A DNA stretch of 37,161 nt from an uncultured Burkholderiales bacterium (GTDB taxonomy: Bacteria > Pseudomonadota > Gammaproteobacteria > Burkholderiales > Burkholderiaceae_C), in the NCBI GenBank assembly GCA_937891665.1, contig CALAGS010000246.1:1-37161 (forward strand), in the 5' to 3' direction. Positions 16,115-23,155 of this stretch are shown here, one piece after another. The notes beneath the pieces were generated by a model, which was given only the letters and a program-made list of their open reading frames with translations, was not told the origin of the DNA and ran no database searches. Numbering within the stretch: the first letter of the stretch is position 1; the number at the start of each line of letters is the position of its first letter. The translations under genes were made by a program, and so were the position numbers.

Positions 16115-17668
16115 TTAAGCAGACTGTTGTAAGAACATGCGGTAGACCGGATTCAGGGTTTCTTCAACCCAAGGGTAGCCTAGGGTACTTAAGAATTTTT
16201 CGAAAGCTTTGTCGTCTTTTTCGGGCACTTGCAAGCCCACCAAAATGCGGCCGTAATCTGCGCCTTGGTTGCGATAGTGAAACAGGCTGATGTTCCAGCC
16301 GGGTCGCATCAGGTTCAAAAATTTGAGCAAAGCGCCGGGGCGCTCGGGGAACACAAAACGCATGAGGCGTTCGTTTTGCGCCAAGCTGGTGTGACCGCCC
16401 ACCATGTGCCGAATGTGTTCTTTGGCCAATTCATCGTGCGTCAAATCCAAGTTTTCAAAACCATGCTTTTTGAAGTTGTTGGAAATCTTGGTGCTCTCGC
16501 CGGCACCTTCTGTGGTGAGGCCCACAAACACATGCGCCTTGGCGGCATCGCTGATGCGATAGTTAAATTCTGTGACATTGCGCGGGCCGCCTGGCAAGTT
16601 GCCAATGAGTTCGCAAAATCGCTTGAAACTGCCGCGCTCTTCCGGAATGGTGACGGCAAAAATGGCTTCGCGTTCTTCACCCACTTCGGCGCGCTCTGCC
16701 ACAAAGCGCAGTCGGTCAAAGTTCATGTTGGCGCCGCACAAAATGGCCGCGTAGGTTTCGCCTTTGGTTTTGTGTTTGGCCACGTACTGCTTAATGGCTG
16801 CCACGGCCAATGCACCCGCGGGTTCCACAATAGAGCGAGTGTCTACAAACACATCCTTGATGGCAGCACACACGGCATCGGTGTCTACCGTGATGTAATC
16901 GTCGACCAAGCCGCGCGTGACGCGGAAAGTTTCTTCGCCCACCAACTTCACCGCTGTGCCGTCTGAAAACAAACCGACATCGTTCAAGGTGACGCGTTTT
17001 TTGGCAGTCACAGATTGAATCATGGCGTTAGAGTCGTTCATCTGTACGCCAATGACTTTGATGTCGGGGCGTACCGCCTTGATGTAATTGGCCACGCCAG
17101 AAATAAGGCCACCACCACCGATGGCCACAAATACAGCATCTAAGCGGCCTTGGTGTTGGCGCAACATTTCCATGGCAATGGTGCCTTGCCCTGCAATCAC
17201 TTCGGGATCGTCAAAGGGATGCACGAAAGTCATGCCCAATTTTTTCTCAAGCATCGTGGCGTGCTTGAAAGCGTCTGAGTAACTGTCTCCCACCAAGACC
17301 ACCTCACCGCCCAAAGCTTTCACGGCTTCAATTTTCATTTGCGGCGTGGTGGTGGGCATCACAATGACAGCACGGCACCCCAATTTGCTGGCACCCAAGG
17401 CCACACCTTGTGCGTGATTGCCAGCCGACGCGCAAATGACGCCTTTTTTGAGTTGCGCAGGCGTGAGGTGCGCCATTTTGTTGTAAGCACCGCGCAGCTT
17501 GAAACTGTGCACCGCTTGTTGGTCTTCACGCTTGAGCAAAACGGTGTTGTGCAGGCGCTTGCTCAAATTCTGGGCAGGCTCTAAAGCCGATTCTGTGGCC
17601 ACGTCGTAAACGCGTGCGTTCAGGATTTTTTTCAGGTAATCAGAGGGTTTGAGATTTTTCGCGGTCAT
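16115..17668 (-). CDS. ilvA: Threonine ammonia-lyase, biosynthetic
   Basis: The product is a 517-residue PLP-dependent threonine dehydratase. It converts L-threonine to 2-oxobutanoate and ammonia, the first committed step of isoleucine synthesis. The PLP lysine is K57 in HSFKLRGAYNKM, the phosphate-binding loop is GGGGLISG near residue 189, and SAGNHAQG is present. Two C-terminal ACT-like regulatory domains (about residues 330-517, FAVTIPEERGSFKRFC and LMRFVFPERPGALLKF) identify the biosynthetic, isoleucine-inhibited form. Length matches E. coli IlvA (514). The ATG at 17668 is chosen because MTAKNLKPSDYLKKIL is family-like. The frame is open upstream to 17821, but that passes through a terminator hairpin. 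No strong Shine-Dalgarno precedes it (only CGGGT). Confidence 0.96.
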   Translation of the reverse strand: MTAKNLKPSDYLKKILNARVYDVATESALEPAQNLSKRLHNTVLLKREDQQAVHSFKLRGAYNKMAHLTPAQLKKGVICASAGNHAQGVALGASKLGCRAVIVMPTTTPQMKIEAVKALGGEVVLVGDSYSDAFKHATMLEKKLGMTFVHPFDDPEVIAGQGTIAMEMLRQHQGRLDAVFVAIGGGGLISGVANYIKAVRPDIKVIGVQMNDSNAMIQSVTAKKRVTLNDVGLFSDGTAVKLVGEETFRVTRGLVDDYITVDTDAVCAAIKDVFVDTRSIVEPAGALAVAAIKQYVAKHKTKGETYAAILCGANMNFDRLRFVAERAEVGEEREAIFAVTIPEERGSFKRFCELIGNLPGGPRNVTEFNYRISDAAKAHVFVGLTTEGAGESTKISNNFKKHGFENLDLTHDELAKEHIRHMVGGHTSLAQNERLMRFVFPERPGALLKFLNLMRPGWNISLFHYRNQGADYGRILVGLQVPEKDDKAFEKFLSTLGYPWVEETLNPVYRMFLQQSA

Positions 17669-17687
17669 ACCCGAATGATAGCGGGCG

Positions 17688-17720
17688 AAAAAAATGCCCC
17701 GAGCCTTGCGACTCGGGGCA
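17688..17720 (-). terminator. Intrinsic terminator in the ilvA leader
   Basis: On the minus strand, TGCCCCGAG (17720-17712) and CTCGGGGCA (17703-17695) form a perfect 9-bp GC-rich stem with an 8-nt loop, immediately followed by seven T (17694-17688). On the plus strand the stem is followed by AAT, so it terminates only in the ilvA direction. Its place before the ilvA start codon is what makes the leader notable. Confidence 0.85.
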
Positions 17721-17787
17721 AATCCACCTTTTCGGAGGGTGGAGGAGACAAGCGGTTCGTGCTTCATTCCATAAAAAAGCACGACTG
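17688..17787 (-). ncRNA. Structured ilvA leader or independent small RNA
   Basis: Predicted transcript of about 100 nt on the minus strand. Hairpin 1: TCGTGCTT (17784-17777) pairs with AAGCACGA (17764-17757), a perfect 8 bp with a 12-nt loop. A single-stranded linker containing CUUGUCUCC follows. Hairpin 2: UCCACC (17743-17738) pairs with GGUGGA (17728-17723), with loop CUCCGAAAA. Hairpin 3: UGCCCCGAG/CUCGGGGCA with seven U is an intrinsic terminator. The UCUCCUCC stretch is anti-Shine-Dalgarno-like. It ends 20 nt before the ilvA start codon, so it may be an attenuator for ilvA or a stand-alone small RNA. From memory it recalls CU-rich betaproteobacterial small RNAs, including a family described as toxic; I cannot confirm membership. 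No Ile/Leu/Val-rich leader peptide is seen. Hairpins are directly visible; function is inference. Confidence 0.6.
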
Positions 17788-17793
17788 TTCTAA

Positions 17794-17821
17794 ATTCTAC
17801 AGAAAAAATGTTGCAGTGCAA
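17794..17821 (-). promoter_or_regulatory. Promoter of the ilvA leader transcript
   Basis: On the minus strand, TTGCAC (17821-17816) and TAGAAT (17799-17794) are 16 nt apart, a good sigma70-like pair, predicting a start near 17787. The -35 is covered by the 11-bp palindrome TTGCAGTGCAA (17811-17821), a possible operator. It lies about 70 nt upstream of the divergent OsmC-family gene. Confidence 0.55.
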
Positions 17822-17889
17822 TACTTTTTCAAAAGCTTTACGATGCCAATCAAGTTAATCTTAAAAATTTGTAGAAAGAATTCACCAAA

Positions 17890-18339
17890 ATGGAATGCAC
17901 AGTTAGCTGGACAGGCGCATCAGGCACGCGCTCAGGCATGGGTTTTGTGGCCGAAACAGGCAGTGGCCATGTGTTGATGATGGACGGCGCGCCTGATGTG
18001 GCCAAACCTGAAAACGGCGGTCAAAACTTGGCGCCACGCCCCATGGAAACAGTGCTAGCGGGCACGGGCGGTTGCACGGCCTACGACGTTGTGTTGATTT
18101 TGAAGCGGGGCCGCCATGATGTTCAAGGCTGTTCTGTGAAGCTCACCTCTGAACGAGCTGACACAGACCCCAAGGTGTTCACCAAAATTCACATGCACTT
18201 CACTGTCAAGGGCAAAGGCATTCCAGCCTCTGCCATTGAGCGCGCTGTGGCCATGAGCCATGAAAAATACTGCTCGGCCAGCATCATGTTGGCCAAGACG
18301 GCCGAAATTACCACCAGCTTTGAGGTGATGGAAGCTTAA
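17890..18339 (+). CDS. OsmC-family protein (YhfA-like)
   Basis: A 149-residue OsmC/Ohr superfamily protein. These small cytoplasmic dimers reduce organic peroxides through two cysteines. Here the pair is C62 (in [10 protein letters not shown]) and C128 (in HEKYCSAS), both at the expected places. [19 protein letters not shown] is closest to the E. coli YhfA subgroup, whose physiological substrate is not established, rather than to Ohr or OsmC proper. The ATG at 17890 gives the normal length. It is transcribed divergently from ilvA. Its stop codon interlocks with the convergent coq7 stop (shared bases 18336-18339). Confidence 0.92.
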   Translation: MECTVSWTGASGTRSGMGFVAETGSGHVLMMDGAPDVAKPENGGQNLAPRPMETVLAGTGGCTAYDVVLILKRGRHDVQGCSVKLTSERADTDPKVFTKIHMHFTVKGKGIPASAIERAVAMSHEKYCSASIMLAKTAEITTSFEVMEA

Positions 18340-19013
18340 ATGTGATGCGCCACTCGGGTCATGAGCTTGGCTGCCGCGCCCATGGCGTGTTTCACGGGCT
18401 CGGGTAACTCGACGGCGCCGGCTTTTTGGGCCATGCGGGCGTGCGCTACTTCGTCGGCTTTCATTTGCGCCACGATGGCCCTAGAGGCCAAGTCGTTGGC
18501 CGGTAGTTGCGTCATGTGACCCGCCAAGTGGGCTTCCACTTGATTTTCAGTTTCAACCACAAAGCCCAGGCTGAGTTTGTCGCCCCCCAATTTGCCTGCG
18601 CCATAGCCAATTAAAAAAGAGCCTGCATACCAAAGCGGGTTGAGCAATGAAGGGCGACTGTTCAGTTGGTCTAGACGCTCACGGGTCCAGGCCAAATGAT
18701 CGGTTTCCTCTCGGCAGGCTGCTTCTAACTTGCGCTTAAGAGCCGGGTCTTTGGAGGCCAAGGCTTGACCTGTGTAGAGGGCTTGTGCGCAAACCTCTCC
18801 CACATGATTGACACGCATCAGGGCGGCTGACAATGATTTCTCTGCATCGGTAAGTTCAGGCAGTGCTGCAGGTGCTTCTAAAGTGGATCCCGTGCCGCCT
18901 TCTTGTGTGGCAATGGCCACAAATGGCTTAGGCGAAGCCCTTGCCGCTCTAGGCGTGGCAAAGAGGGTGCGTAGGGCACTGTCGGCGGCGAGGATTAAAG
19001 CATCGGCATTCAT
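18336..19013 (-). CDS. coq7: 2-polyprenyl-3-methyl-6-methoxy-1,4-benzoquinone monooxygenase
   Basis: A 225-residue Coq7-type di-iron hydroxylase that adds a ring hydroxyl in ubiquinone synthesis, the alternative to UbiF. The di-iron ligands are visible: E73 in [13 protein letters not shown]103xxH106 in REETDHLAW, an acidic residue in [10 protein letters not shown] and E188xxH191 in [10 protein letters not shown]. Coq7 is the usual form in betaproteobacteria. The chosen ATG at 19013 gives [18 protein letters not shown], which is family-like; the frame is open upstream to 19169 but without similarity. An N-terminal Ala/Pro/Gly-rich linker (about residues 20-52) is mildly extended. No good Shine-Dalgarno is seen before the start. 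Confidence 0.95.
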   Translation of the reverse strand: MNADALILAADSALRTLFATPRAARASPKPFVAIATQEGGTGSTLEAPAALPELTDAEKSLSAALMRVNHVGEVCAQALYTGQALASKDPALKRKLEAACREETDHLAWTRERLDQLNSRPSLLNPLWYAGSFLIGYGAGKLGGDKLSLGFVVETENQVEAHLAGHMTQLPANDLASRAIVAQMKADEVAHARMAQKAGAVELPEPVKHAMGAAAKLMTRVAHHI

Positions 19014-19111
19014 GAGGAGAAGTTTAGCCCGCTTGTTGTTCTCTAGCAACATAAACCCCTGCTTTCGGAGGATTTTCTTTGCAGACTGGTCTGACCTCTG
19101 GTGCAATAGAC

Positions 19112-19134
19112 CCAACTTCCCTAACGGAGGTTGG
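19112..19134 (+). promoter_or_regulatory. Hairpin in the porin leader
   Basis: CCAACTTCC (19112-19120) and GGAGGTTGG (19126-19134) form a 9-bp stem with one G-T wobble and a 5-nt loop (CTAAC). It sits about 75 nt upstream of the porin start, within the 196-bp gap between coq7 and the porin. No T-run follows, so it is more likely an mRNA leader structure than a terminator. Apart from this and the small repeat at the ribosome-binding site, I see no confident promoter in this gap (TTGCAG/TGCAAT at 19079-19107 is a weak candidate). Confidence 0.45.
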
Positions 19135-19196
19135 CTCAGGGTTCCAGATGTTTGCAATGTTGCTAACACTAGGACTGGGGCCCTTGTTAAACCTTG

Positions 19197-19207
19197 GAGA
19201 ACTTCTC
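19197..19207 (+). promoter_or_regulatory. Porin ribosome-binding site inside a small inverted repeat
   Basis: GAGAACTTCTC is an 11-bp inverted repeat that includes the porin Shine-Dalgarno sequence (GGAGAA) two nucleotides before the start region CAAATG. If it folds (four pairs, ACT loop) it would partly mask the ribosome-binding site. It also decides the start: ATG at 19210 rather than the upstream in-frame codons. Confidence 0.45.
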
Positions 19208-19209
19208 AA

Positions 19210-20100
19210 ATGAAAAAATCCCTAGTCGCATTGGCTGTTTTGGCCGCTTCTGGCGCCGCGATGGCCCAATCTTCTGTAACTTTGTATGGTAAAGCCAACA
19301 TTGGTTATGCAAAAACTGGCACGGCTAAAGCAGCCATGACCGGCGGTGCAGACGGCTCTGACAGCCGTTATGGTCTCCGCGGCACTGAAGACCTTGGTGG
19401 TGGTCTGAAAGCCAACTTCACATTTGAAGCTGGTTTCAAGCCCGACACAGGTAATCTGGACAACACTGCTGGTCAAACATTCCAACGCAGTGCATGGGTT
19501 GGTATGAGTGGTGGCTTCGGTGAAGTTCGTTTGGGTCGCCAGTACACCATCGGCTTCTTCGGATCTATCGCCAACATGCCTTCAACTTATGTTGACGCTC
19601 AATTGGCAACCGGTTTAGGATTCAATGGCGCTGGTTCACGCAACAGCGACCAATTGCAATACTGGTCTCCTAAAATTGGTGGTTTGCAAGTTCGCTTGTC
19701 TAACCAACAAAAGGGTGACAATGCTGCTGCTGCAACAGAAGTTGGTTTGAACTACACACAAGGTCCATTGACTGTTAACTACACAATGTCCAAAGCAGCT
19801 GGTTCCAGCAACGACAAGTCTGGTTTTAACGTGGCTTACAAAATGGGCAATTTTGTAGGTGCAGTTGGTACAGTTGACAACGGTACTGCTGGTAAAGGTA
19901 ACTTTGTCTTGTTGAGTACAGCAATGGGCGCATTTTCACCATTCATCGGCATGGCTAAGAACACCACAACCGGTGCCAGCGCAAACCAAATCGGTACTTT
20001 CTACTCTTTGAGCAAGCGTACCCGCTTGTATGCATTGAATGGTTCTGGCAACAAGGCTATTACAGACAAGATGTCTATTGGTCTTGATCACAACTTCTAA
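19210..20100 (+). CDS. Gram-negative porin (small Burkholderiales type)
   Basis: A 296-residue outer-membrane trimeric porin for passive diffusion of small hydrophilic solutes. A clear signal peptide ends AMA|QSSVTLYGK (19 residues). The mature start, the segments SRYGLRGTEDLGGGLKANFT and GGFGEVRLGRQYT, and the terminal Phe in GLDHNF are typical of the Porin_4 family. The mature protein (277 residues) is roughly 50 residues shorter than Omp32-like porins, so some loops must be short. Codon choice looks biased towards highly expressed genes. It is a single gene with its own leader hairpin and a strong terminator. The frame is open upstream to 18808, antisense to coq7, and is not used. Confidence 0.95.
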   Translation: MKKSLVALAVLAASGAAMAQSSVTLYGKANIGYAKTGTAKAAMTGGADGSDSRYGLRGTEDLGGGLKANFTFEAGFKPDTGNLDNTAGQTFQRSAWVGMSGGFGEVRLGRQYTIGFFGSIANMPSTYVDAQLATGLGFNGAGSRNSDQLQYWSPKIGGLQVRLSNQQKGDNAAAATEVGLNYTQGPLTVNYTMSKAAGSSNDKSGFNVAYKMGNFVGAVGTVDNGTAGKGNFVLLSTAMGAFSPFIGMAKNTTTGASANQIGTFYSLSKRTRLYALNGSGNKAITDKMSIGLDHNF

Positions 20101-20137
20101 TTCATCCGCTGACGAAAGTCAGTTGATTTAGAAAATT

Positions 20138-20172
20138 AAAACCCCTGCTGTGGCAACACAGTGGGGGTTTTT
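20138..20172 (+). terminator. Terminator of the porin gene
   Basis: AAAACCCC, CTGTG, loop GCAA, CACAG, then GGGGGTTTTT form a long stem interrupted by a small internal bulge, ending in a T-run. It lies about 40 nt after the porin stop and before the next gene's leader. The symmetrical A-run means it could also act on the opposite strand, but no gene needs that. Confidence 0.85.
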
Positions 20173-20254
20173 ACTTGGTATTGGTCAATTCCTTTTCCAA
20201 ATAAAGCACCTAATTTGTGGCATATTCCATTTAAGAAAAAATGAAGGAGTCGAG

Positions 20255-21250
20255 ATGCAGTTTGAAGATATGAATCGTCGCAATCACCTCAAATTAATGG
20301 GCGCCGCGGGTTTGTCAGCAGCAGGCTTTCCTGCTTTAGGTCAAACCAGTAACTGGCCCGACAAGTCTGTCAGGTGGATCGTGCCCTTTGCCCCTGGTGG
20401 CACTTCCAGCATTGTGGCGCGCTCAATTGGCGCAGAACTCACCAAGCAATTGGGCGTACCTTTTGTCATTGACAACAAAGGCGGCGGCGGCGGCGTGCCA
20501 GCCATGCAAGAGGCGCTGCGCGCCCCAGCCGATGGCTACACCATTGTGATGAGCCACATTGGCCTGATGGCTGTTAACCCACTCATTTATCCAGACAGTG
20601 GCTATGACGTCAACAAAGACTTCACCTCTGTCACTTTGTTGTCGCGTGTACCCAGTTTGTTTGTGGTGCACAAAGACGTGCCTGCCAAAGATTTCAAATC
20701 CTTTGTAGCGTATGTCAAATCCAAACCGGGTCAATTGAACTATGCATCCGCAGGCAATGCAAGTGCTGGTCACCTGGCAGTAGAAGCCCTGAAAGTGGCC
20801 ACAGGCATGTTCATCACGCACATTCCTTACCGCGGCACCGGCCCTGCTTTGAACGATGTGTTGGCTGGCCGCATTGAGTTCATGTCAGCGGGCACGCCTG
20901 CTTTGCTGCCGCACATCAAGAGCGGCGCATTGCGTTGCATTGCTGTTGGCACCACGCAGCGCATTCCTGTGTTGCCCGATGTGCCCACCGTGGCGGAGTT
21001 GGGATACAAAGACTTTGAAACAGTTCAGTGGTACGGCATTACTGTGCGCAATGGCACGCCTGTTGAGATCATCAACAAGTTGCAGCAAGAATGTGCCAAA
21101 ACCATGAAGGCGCCAGATGTTATCAAACGCAATGAAGCAGAAAGCGCTATTCCTGGTGGTGGTACACCTGCTGAATACGCGGCGTTCATTGCCAAAGAAC
21201 AGGCCCGATGGAAGACCGTGGTTGAAAGAGCGCAAATTAAACCGGGTTAA
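20255..21250 (+). CDS. Bug/TTT-family solute-binding protein, Tat-type signal
   Basis: A 331-residue periplasmic binding protein of the tripartite tricarboxylate transporter (TctC/Bug) family, which bind organic acids or amides. Family markers are WPDKSVRWIVPFAPGGTSS, the DNKGGGGGVPA segment, GYTIVMSHIG and LNYASAGNASAGHLAVEALK. The N-terminus NRRNHLKLMGAAGLSAAG is a twin-arginine signal, so it is probably exported folded. The ATG at 20255 has a good ribosome-binding site (AAGGAG). No TctA or TctB membrane genes are nearby; orphan Bug genes are very common in this group. The ligand cannot be deduced. Confidence 0.93.
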   Translation: MQFEDMNRRNHLKLMGAAGLSAAGFPALGQTSNWPDKSVRWIVPFAPGGTSSIVARSIGAELTKQLGVPFVIDNKGGGGGVPAMQEALRAPADGYTIVMSHIGLMAVNPLIYPDSGYDVNKDFTSVTLLSRVPSLFVVHKDVPAKDFKSFVAYVKSKPGQLNYASAGNASAGHLAVEALKVATGMFITHIPYRGTGPALNDVLAGRIEFMSAGTPALLPHIKSGALRCIAVGTTQRIPVLPDVPTVAELGYKDFETVQWYGITVRNGTPVEIINKLQQECAKTMKAPDVIKRNEAESAIPGGGTPAEYAAFIAKEQARWKTVVERAQIKPG

Positions 21251-21260
21251 CTTGGCCTAG

Positions 21261-21272
21261 CTGATCGATCAG
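21261..21272. repeat. 12-bp perfect palindrome
   Basis: CTGATCGATCAG lies in the 34-bp gap between the Bug-protein gene and the DUF3047 gene, with two overlapping-type GATC sites. No T-run follows. It could be a protein-binding site for the downstream gene or chance. Confidence 0.3.
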
Positions 21273-21284
21273 GAACCTTACTGA

Positions 21285-22070
21285 ATGCCAGGGTCGAAAA
21301 TTGACCGTTGGGTATGGCCTGCTTTCTTGGTTGCAGTTGTTTTGAGCTTGCAAGCTTGTGGCAGCCTGCCGCTTGCTACTCCAAAACTTGCATCGAGCAT
21401 GCCAACAGTTTGGCAAGCAGAAGATAAATTGAAGTGGGAGTCTGTGAAGATTCCAGGAAAGCGTGCGACTCAATATTCGTTAGTGCCTATGGGCCATGGC
21501 AACTCGCTCATGGCCGTCGCTCAATCTTCAGCCAGCATGTTGCGTCAAGATTTGCGCATCGAGCCAGATCGTTTGAATGCCTTGAATTTTTCGTGGCAAA
21601 TTCAAAAGTTGATTGAAGGTGCCGATATGGCGCACCGAGATTCCGAAGATTCCCCTGTCAGATTGGTGTTGGCATTTGATGGAGACCGAAGTCAGTTCTC
21701 GCCTAAAAATGCCATGCTAAGTGAATTGACACATGCGTTGACTGGCCAGGCCATGCCCTATGCCACGCTCATGTATGTGTGGTGCAACCAACGGCCTGTG
21801 AATTCGGTCATTCATAACCCCAGAACCGATCGAATCCGAAAAATAGTGGTCGAATCGGGCGCCATCCGTTTGAACCAATGGATCAATTACGAACGCGACA
21901 TTCGGGCTGATTATGAAAAAGCTTTTGGCGAACCACCTGGGGCACTCATTGGCATTGGCATCATGACCGATAGCGACAACACACGCAGCCAAGCGCAAGC
22001 TTGGTATGGCCCCATTGCACTGAATGTGGTTTCGGGTAAGCCATTAGGGCTAGAGGGCTCTGTAAAATAA
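21285..22070 (+). CDS. DUF3047 lipoprotein
   Basis: A 261-residue predicted lipoprotein. A short basic N-terminus and hydrophobic helix end in the lipobox LQAC (lipidated C25). The rest matches DUF3047: LNFSWQIQKLIEGADMAHRD, YATLMYVWCNQRPVNSVIHN, the INYERDIRADYEKAFGEPPG motif and the strongly conserved IGIGIMTDSDNTRSQAQAWY. The family is widespread in proteobacteria and has no established function. The fold is probably a secreted beta-rich domain. The start is the first family-like ATG; no clear Shine-Dalgarno is seen. Membrane side (inner or outer) is not clear; the +2 residue is Gly. Confidence 0.85.
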   Translation: MPGSKIDRWVWPAFLVAVVLSLQACGSLPLATPKLASSMPTVWQAEDKLKWESVKIPGKRATQYSLVPMGHGNSLMAVAQSSASMLRQDLRIEPDRLNALNFSWQIQKLIEGADMAHRDSEDSPVRLVLAFDGDRSQFSPKNAMLSELTHALTGQAMPYATLMYVWCNQRPVNSVIHNPRTDRIRKIVVESGAIRLNQWINYERDIRADYEKAFGEPPGALIGIGIMTDSDNTRSQAQAWYGPIALNVVSGKPLGLEGSVK

Positions 22071-22148
22071 GTCCCAAAATGGGGATTCCCCTCTGCTTAA
22101 ATCGGGCCTGTTTGTTGCATAGTTGAGGGTAGTTTTCTAGGGAAGTGA

Positions 22149-23129
22149 ATGTTTGCTTTTGTCGTTCAACGCCTCATCCAGGCAATCATGGTCATGGTCT
22201 CGGTCGCGTTCATCGCGTTCCTCTTGTTTCAGTACGTGGGAGACCCTGTGCTTTTCATGTTGGGTCAAGATGCCACCGCAGATCAAATTGATGCACTTCG
22301 CAAAGATTTGGGCTTGGATCAACCTTTTATTGTGCAATTTGGTCATTTCTTATTGAATGCTGTTCAAGGTGAATTTGGTATCAGTCTCAGGCAAGGCGCC
22401 AAAGTTTCTCAGCTCATTGCAGATCGCTTTCCAGCAACTTTAGAGTTGGCTGTCATTGCCGCTGGCATGGCACTCTTGGTGGGAATTCCCATGGGCGTTT
22501 ATGCCGCTCTGAGACGTGGCACGCTGTCTAGCCAGTTGCTCATGACCTTTTCGCTTTTGGGCGTGTCGCTGCCTACTTTTCTCATTGGCATTTTGCTCAT
22601 TTTGTTTTTTGCGGTGCTGCTGGGTTGGTTGCCAAGTTTTGGCCGAGGTGATGTTGTCAAAATTGGATGGTGGAGCACGGGTTTGCTCACCGCCAAAGGT
22701 TGGCAACACATTGTTTTGCCAGCCCTCACGCTCACTGTTTTTCAGCTCACTCTCATCATGCGCTTGGTGCGTGCCGAAATGCTAGAAGTGCTGCGCACCG
22801 ACTACATCAAATTTGCACGCGCTCGGGGCTTGTCTAACCGAGCCATTCATTTTGGCCACGCCCTTAAAAACACGCTGGTGCCTGTCATGACCATCACAGG
22901 CTTGCAATTGGGCGGGCTCATTGCGTTTGCCATCATCACAGAAACTGTGTTTCAGTGGCCAGGCATGGGCTTGCTGTTCATTCAAGCGGTCACGTTTGCC
23001 GATGTGCCTGTGATGGCTGCCTACTTGTGTCTCATTGCGCTTATCTTTGTGGTCATCAACCTCACGGTCGATTTGCTTTATTTTGCGGTCGATCCAAGGT
23101 TGCGTGTTGGCAAAGCGGGTGGCCATTGA
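22149..23129 (+). CDS. Peptide-type ABC transporter permease (DppB-like)
   Basis: A 326-residue inner-membrane permease of the dipeptide/oligopeptide/nickel class. The first helix (FVVQRLIQAIMVMVSVAFIA) and the N-terminal periplasmic region LGQDATADQIDALRKDLGLD are DppB-like. The EAA loop (EVLRTDYIKFARARGLSNRAIHFGHALKN) contacts the ATPase. It is the first gene of a probable operon followed by an M20 peptidase (26 nt), the second permease and two ATPases. The ribosome-binding site is AGGGAAGTGA. The sequence does not identify the substrate. Confidence 0.94.
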   Translation: MFAFVVQRLIQAIMVMVSVAFIAFLLFQYVGDPVLFMLGQDATADQIDALRKDLGLDQPFIVQFGHFLLNAVQGEFGISLRQGAKVSQLIADRFPATLELAVIAAGMALLVGIPMGVYAALRRGTLSSQLLMTFSLLGVSLPTFLIGILLILFFAVLLGWLPSFGRGDVVKIGWWSTGLLTAKGWQHIVLPALTLTVFQLTLIMRLVRAEMLEVLRTDYIKFARARGLSNRAIHFGHALKNTLVPVMTITGLQLGGLIAFAIITETVFQWPGMGLLFIQAVTFADVPVMAAYLCLIALIFVVINLTVDLLYFAVDPRLRVGKAGGH

Positions 23130-23155
23130 GCAGAATGATCTAGGAGGCACATCCA

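Noticed and set aside
16229..16966. 245-codon open frame antisense to ilvA
   Set aside because: Explained by the codon bias of ilvA; no ribosome-binding site or domain.
17669..17821. 51-codon in-frame extension upstream of ilvA (starting ATG 17821 or 17766)
   Set aside because: It reads through the predicted leader hairpins and terminator, lacks similarity to threonine dehydratases and would place the start before the predicted transcript start or inside hairpin 1.
18808..19209. In-frame extension of the porin ORF across the coq7 region
   Set aside because: Antisense to coq7, whereas the signal peptide and ribosome-binding site at 19210 define the porin start.
22081..22091. GGGGATTCCCC palindrome after the DUF3047 gene
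   Set aside because: No T-run and very short; insufficient as a terminator and no supporting context as an operator.
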